Positions 6,356 to 8,734 of a stretch of DNA of 8,734 nucleotides are shown in pieces. Each line of letters opens with the position of its first letter. The stretch's first letter is position 1. Made by a program: the position numbers and the translations under genes. The notes below the pieces were generated by a model, which was not told where the DNA came from, made no database searches, and saw only the letters and a program-made list of their open reading frames with translations. The stretch is from Bacteroides sp. GTDB lineage: Bacteria > Bacteroidota > Bacteroidia > Bacteroidales > SM23-62. The stretch covers positions 1 through 8,734 of the forward strand of contig JAUVKJ010000054.1 of assembly GCA_030592145.1 (NCBI GenBank), read 5' to 3'.

Positions 6356-7252
6356 TTATTCCGTGAGGGGTTTTGAAAAAACAAGCTCTCCTGGCATTCC
6401 GATCTTCAGGCGGCCGTCGTTGGGGACTTCCACCTTGACCGCATACACCAGGTTCACCCTCTCCTCCCTGGTCTGTATGATCTTGGGAGTAAACTCAGAC
6501 CTGCCGGCCACCCATGTCACCCTGCCCGAAAGTGAGTTCTGCCTGGTATCAGGATCGTCAATTATAACCCTTACCTCCTGACCGATTTTAACAGAGGCCA
6601 GTTGATCGCCGCTGATATACACCCGGAGGATCATGGTGCTCAGATCTGCGATCTTGTACAATGTTTTTCCCGGCATTGCCATTTCGAAAGGCTCGGCAAA
6701 TTTCTCGAGAACAGTTCCGTCTACCGGATTTACAATGATGTTCCTTCTTAGCTGGTCTTCCACGATCCTGACCTGTGCCTTCAGTGCCTGGATCTCCGAT
6801 TCAATGGTCTCATATTTCGACCTTGTGGCATTAATCTGGGCTTTGAGGGTGTTCAGCTTCCCGTTCAGGTCATCCACCTGCTTGCCGGTGACAGCCTTGT
6901 CCTCAAGCAATTTCTCCAGGCGGACTTTCTCTATAAGCAGTGTTTTTTTCTGGGATTGCTGAACCGCTATCTGCGTGCGGACCCCTGATTTCTGGGATCC
7001 GACCGCCCTGATCCTGGCCTCCAGCTGCTGTTTTTGCAGATGGAAGACAACGGTGTCAATATACCCCACCACCTGTCCCACAGACAGAACGGCCCCCTCC
7101 TCTACATCGAAACGAAGGATCTTTCCCTGTCCCTCTGCAGAGATGAGGTACTCCCTGGACTCAAAATTTCCGTAAGCATCCGACAGGTTATTCCTGCCGG
7201 AACATCCGGCAAGCAAGGCCGGCAATAATATTGATACAATGAACTTTTGCAT
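6356..7252 (-). CDS. HlyD/YbhG-like periplasmic adaptor, predicted lipoprotein
   Basis: A 298-residue membrane-fusion (adaptor) protein linking the inner-membrane ABC complex to the outer-membrane channel. The N-terminus is a lipoprotein signal with lipobox LLAGC and acylated Cys17. It is followed by SGRNN without acidic residues, so no Bacteroidota surface-export signal is seen. The domains are a split biotinyl-lipoyl domain (about 38-68 and 172-202, with VNPVDGTV and MPGKTLYKIAD), a long alpha-hairpin coiled coil between them (about 70-170, Gln/Lys/Glu/Leu rich) and a beta-barrel (about 204-292). The segment FTPKIIQTREERVNLVYAVK (254-273) is characteristic of YbhG-type adaptors. It lies 22 bp after the TolC-family gene and 3 bp before the first ATPase. 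The role is clear from sequence and context; the substrate is not. Confidence 0.92.
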   Translation of the reverse strand: MQKFIVSILLPALLAGCSGRNNLSDAYGNFESREYLISAEGQGKILRFDVEEGAVLSVGQVVGYIDTVVFHLQKQQLEARIRAVGSQKSGVRTQIAVQQSQKKTLLIEKVRLEKLLEDKAVTGKQVDDLNGKLNTLKAQINATRSKYETIESEIQALKAQVRIVEDQLRRNIIVNPVDGTVLEKFAEPFEMAMPGKTLYKIADLSTMILRVYISGDQLASVKIGQEVRVIIDDPDTRQNSLSGRVTWVAGRSEFTPKIIQTREERVNLVYAVKVEVPNDGRLKIGMPGELVFSKPLTE

Positions 7253-7274
7253 GAGTATTTATTTATGTTTTTAC

Positions 7275-8552
7275 CTAAATGATCCCTTTGCTTGTCAGGT
7301 AGCTGATCCGGGCCTGTTCCAACTGGATGCGATGCATTTCAAGCAGTATCCTTGCTTCCGTTTCAGCATTTAATTCAGTAATGTATTCCGTTGAGGTAAT
7401 TACCCCGTTCTCAAGCTTACTGACGGCGGCCAGGGTGATTTCCTCACGCAGAAACAGGATTTCTTTATCCCTGCCAACCGCTTCCTGGTACTTGATGATG
7501 TCAGCCATTTGTTCTTCCAGCCTGATGCTTAAATTTTTATCAAAGGCTTCCCTCTGCGTTCGTATAAGTTCTTGATGTACAGCAAGATCCTGTCTTGTTC
7601 TGCTGGTTTTACTCCAGTCCCATATATTCCAGTGCAGTCCAGCTCCAACAATATAGTATCCCCTGAACTCATCCCTGAAAAAGTTTAAGGCAGGATTCCC
7701 GTATCCCAGCTGTCCGAATACAAAGGCTTTAGGGTAGCGCTGCCGTCCGGCCAGGTTGATACTCGCATCCAGGTTCCGGATCTGAAGCTCATGCAGCATT
7801 TGTTCGGGCCGTATGGCTTCCATGGCAGGTTCCACTTCAGAAACCGGTAGCGCAAGCACAGTTTTACCGGTTATTTCCAGAGATGTCAGGTTTCCCAGGA
7901 TGGCCAGTGCCGATTTCCGGCTTATGGATATTTCAGCCAGCTGCTGCCTGACCTTCAGGCTTTCTGCCTTTAGTACGCTCAGATCAGAGGCAAGGATGGT
8001 TTCGTTTCTCAGGCCGGACTCCATCACAGACAATCTCTCCTGCAATTCATCCAGCTTCAGACGGATGGTCCTTTCCTGCTGCTGAAGCATCAGGATAAAA
8101 AAGTAGATACTGTTGACCTGCTCCTTCAGCTGATTCAGGCTCACTTCCACCTTCTGCCGGTTTACTTCGTAGCGTGATTCTTCCAGTTCTTTACTCATAC
8201 GGGTCATTCCGCCATCATAAACCGTCTGCTGGACATCCAGGGTCAGTTTGTAATTATAATGTGGCATGGCCGGCTTATCAAACCCGGGAATTAATTCTGC
8301 AAAAGGGATCTGCACCACTTCATTCTGCCAGGTATATCTCCCGTTCAGATCAATAGAGGGATACCAGTTTACGGAATGGTTTTTCAGATTCAGATACTTT
8401 GACTGCATATACAGGTCTTTCTGTTCATGAAACGGGTGGGTTTCCATGGCCGACCGGTGGCAATCGAACAGGTGAACCGTATCCTGAACCTGTGCCAGTG
8501 CGGTTCCTGTAAACATCATCAGGATCAGATGAATTTTACCAGTTTTCTTCAT
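7275..8552 (-). CDS. TolC-family outer-membrane efflux protein
   Basis: A 425-residue outer-membrane channel subunit. Residues 1-20 form a signal peptide ending GTALA before QVQ. The mature protein shows the TolC internal duplication. Strand-forming regions lie around 64-75 and 100-113 (YKLTLDVQQTVYDGG) and again near 275-312 (KAFVFGQLGYGNP, YYIVGAGLHWNIWDW). Each is followed by long periplasmic helices (about 117-215 and 316-420). The final helix has the OEP-type pattern LENGVITSTEYITELNAETE (380-399) followed by an arginine- and leucine-rich heptad run. Length is normal for Bacteroidota members. The first 17 bp overlap the end of the upstream TetR-type gene, so translation is probably coupled. 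Unlike the E. coli ybh operon, which lacks a channel gene, this operon supplies its own. I see no truncation. Confidence 0.92.
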   Translation of the reverse strand: MKKTGKIHLILMMFTGTALAQVQDTVHLFDCHRSAMETHPFHEQKDLYMQSKYLNLKNHSVNWYPSIDLNGRYTWQNEVVQIPFAELIPGFDKPAMPHYNYKLTLDVQQTVYDGGMTRMSKELEESRYEVNRQKVEVSLNQLKEQVNSIYFFILMLQQQERTIRLKLDELQERLSVMESGLRNETILASDLSVLKAESLKVRQQLAEISISRKSALAILGNLTSLEITGKTVLALPVSEVEPAMEAIRPEQMLHELQIRNLDASINLAGRQRYPKAFVFGQLGYGNPALNFFRDEFRGYYIVGAGLHWNIWDWSKTSRTRQDLAVHQELIRTQREAFDKNLSIRLEEQMADIIKYQEAVGRDKEILFLREEITLAAVSKLENGVITSTEYITELNAETEARILLEMHRIQLEQARISYLTSKGII

Positions 8553-8734
8553 GGCTCTTGTTTTTTATACCGGCCCCCAGGAACGCCAGTCTCATAAAAT
8601 TGGGGATCTGTTTAATTCTCTCTGACAGGAATTCTTCATAGGCCTCTGCGTCACCCTGGAATGCAATCGTCTGGAAAAGGGGCCTTCCGATATATGGAAA
8701 CAGCACCATTCCCATTATGCTTGCGAATACATGC
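8536..8734 (-). CDS. TetR/AcrR-type transcriptional regulator (C-terminal part)
   Basis: The last 65 residues of a protein whose start lies beyond the right edge. The visible part (HVFASIMGMVLFPYIGRPLF, then FQGDAEAYEEFLSERIKQIP) is helical and resembles the C-terminal ligand-binding domain of TetR-family regulators found next to efflux operons in Bacteroidota. The FPYIGRPLF-like and EFLSERI-like blocks are what I recognise. The DNA-binding helix-turn-helix is not in the window, so the assignment depends on these blocks and on context. The TAA stop is at 8536-8538, inside the TolC-family gene, giving a 17-bp overlap, so the regulator is the first known gene of the efflux transcript and probably represses its own operon. 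In E. coli the matching position is held by cecR (ybiH), a TetR regulator upstream of ybhGFSR. The operator and promoter would be to the right of the window. Confidence 0.72.
   Translation of the reverse strand, partial: HVFASIMGMVLFPYIGRPLFQTIAFQGDAEAYEEFLSERIKQIPNFMRLAFLGAGIKNKSHEENW

Noticed and set aside
7195..7211. A perfect 6-bp inverted repeat (TGCCGG, 5-base loop, CCGGCA) within the first codons of the adaptor gene, as a possible RNA regulatory hairpin.
   Set aside because: It falls exactly on the Ala-Gly-Cys-Ser-Gly codons of the lipobox, so GC-rich codon choice explains it, and there is no T-run or leader peptide.
1..8734. tRNA or rRNA genes, insertion sequences, CRISPR arrays, direct repeats or a toxin/defence system.
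   Set aside because: I found no such signatures; coding genes fill nearly the whole window and the largest gap between genes is about 60 bp.

Overview
The window looks like a piece of a Bacteroidota chromosome, most likely from the Bacteroidales or a related order. Four things support this. Genes are tightly packed with no recognisable Shine-Dalgarno sequences before their starts. Two TAnnTTTG motifs, the Bacteroidota -7 promoter element, lie in the only divergent intergenic gap. The ABC, TetR and Gfo/Idh/MocA proteins are of types common in that phylum. Every gene can be read, and no RNA gene, mobile element, CRISPR array or long non-coding stretch is visible.

Positions 1-1060 (minus strand) hold a DHRS7-like short-chain dehydrogenase/reductase. 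It is followed 11 bp downstream by the N-terminal part of a Tat-exported Gfo/Idh/MocA oxidoreductase, which runs off the left edge. Positions 1123-2413 (plus strand) hold a divergent two-gene unit: a ComB-family 2-phosphosulfolactate phosphatase homologue overlapping a membrane-anchored TlpA-like thioredoxin. The two units share a short intergenic region with back-to-back candidate promoters.

Positions 2462-8734 (minus strand) form one compact efflux operon. In transcription order it encodes a TetR-type regulator (C-terminal part only; it continues past the right edge), a TolC-family outer-membrane channel, a HlyD/YbhG-like lipoprotein adaptor, two separate ABC ATPases and two ABC-2 permeases. 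The gaps are -17, 22, 3, 12, 6 and 6 bp. The content and order match the Escherichia coli cecR-ybhG-ybhF-ybhS-ybhR arrangement. The differences are that the tandem ATPase YbhF is split into two genes and the operon carries its own outer-membrane channel. The products would form a tripartite pump: an ATPase heterodimer and permease heterodimer in the inner membrane, a periplasmic adaptor and an outer-membrane duct. The regulator presumably senses a substrate.

The most interesting detail is in the ATPase pair. The first ATPase has lost its Q-loop glutamine and switch histidine but keeps a perfect LSGG signature. The second keeps Q and H but has a degenerate signature (LPLGW). In a head-to-tail heterodimer all the defects fall in one composite ATP site, leaving the other canonical. 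I do not see a wholly unknown system here; the rest is ordinary accessory metabolism and efflux.
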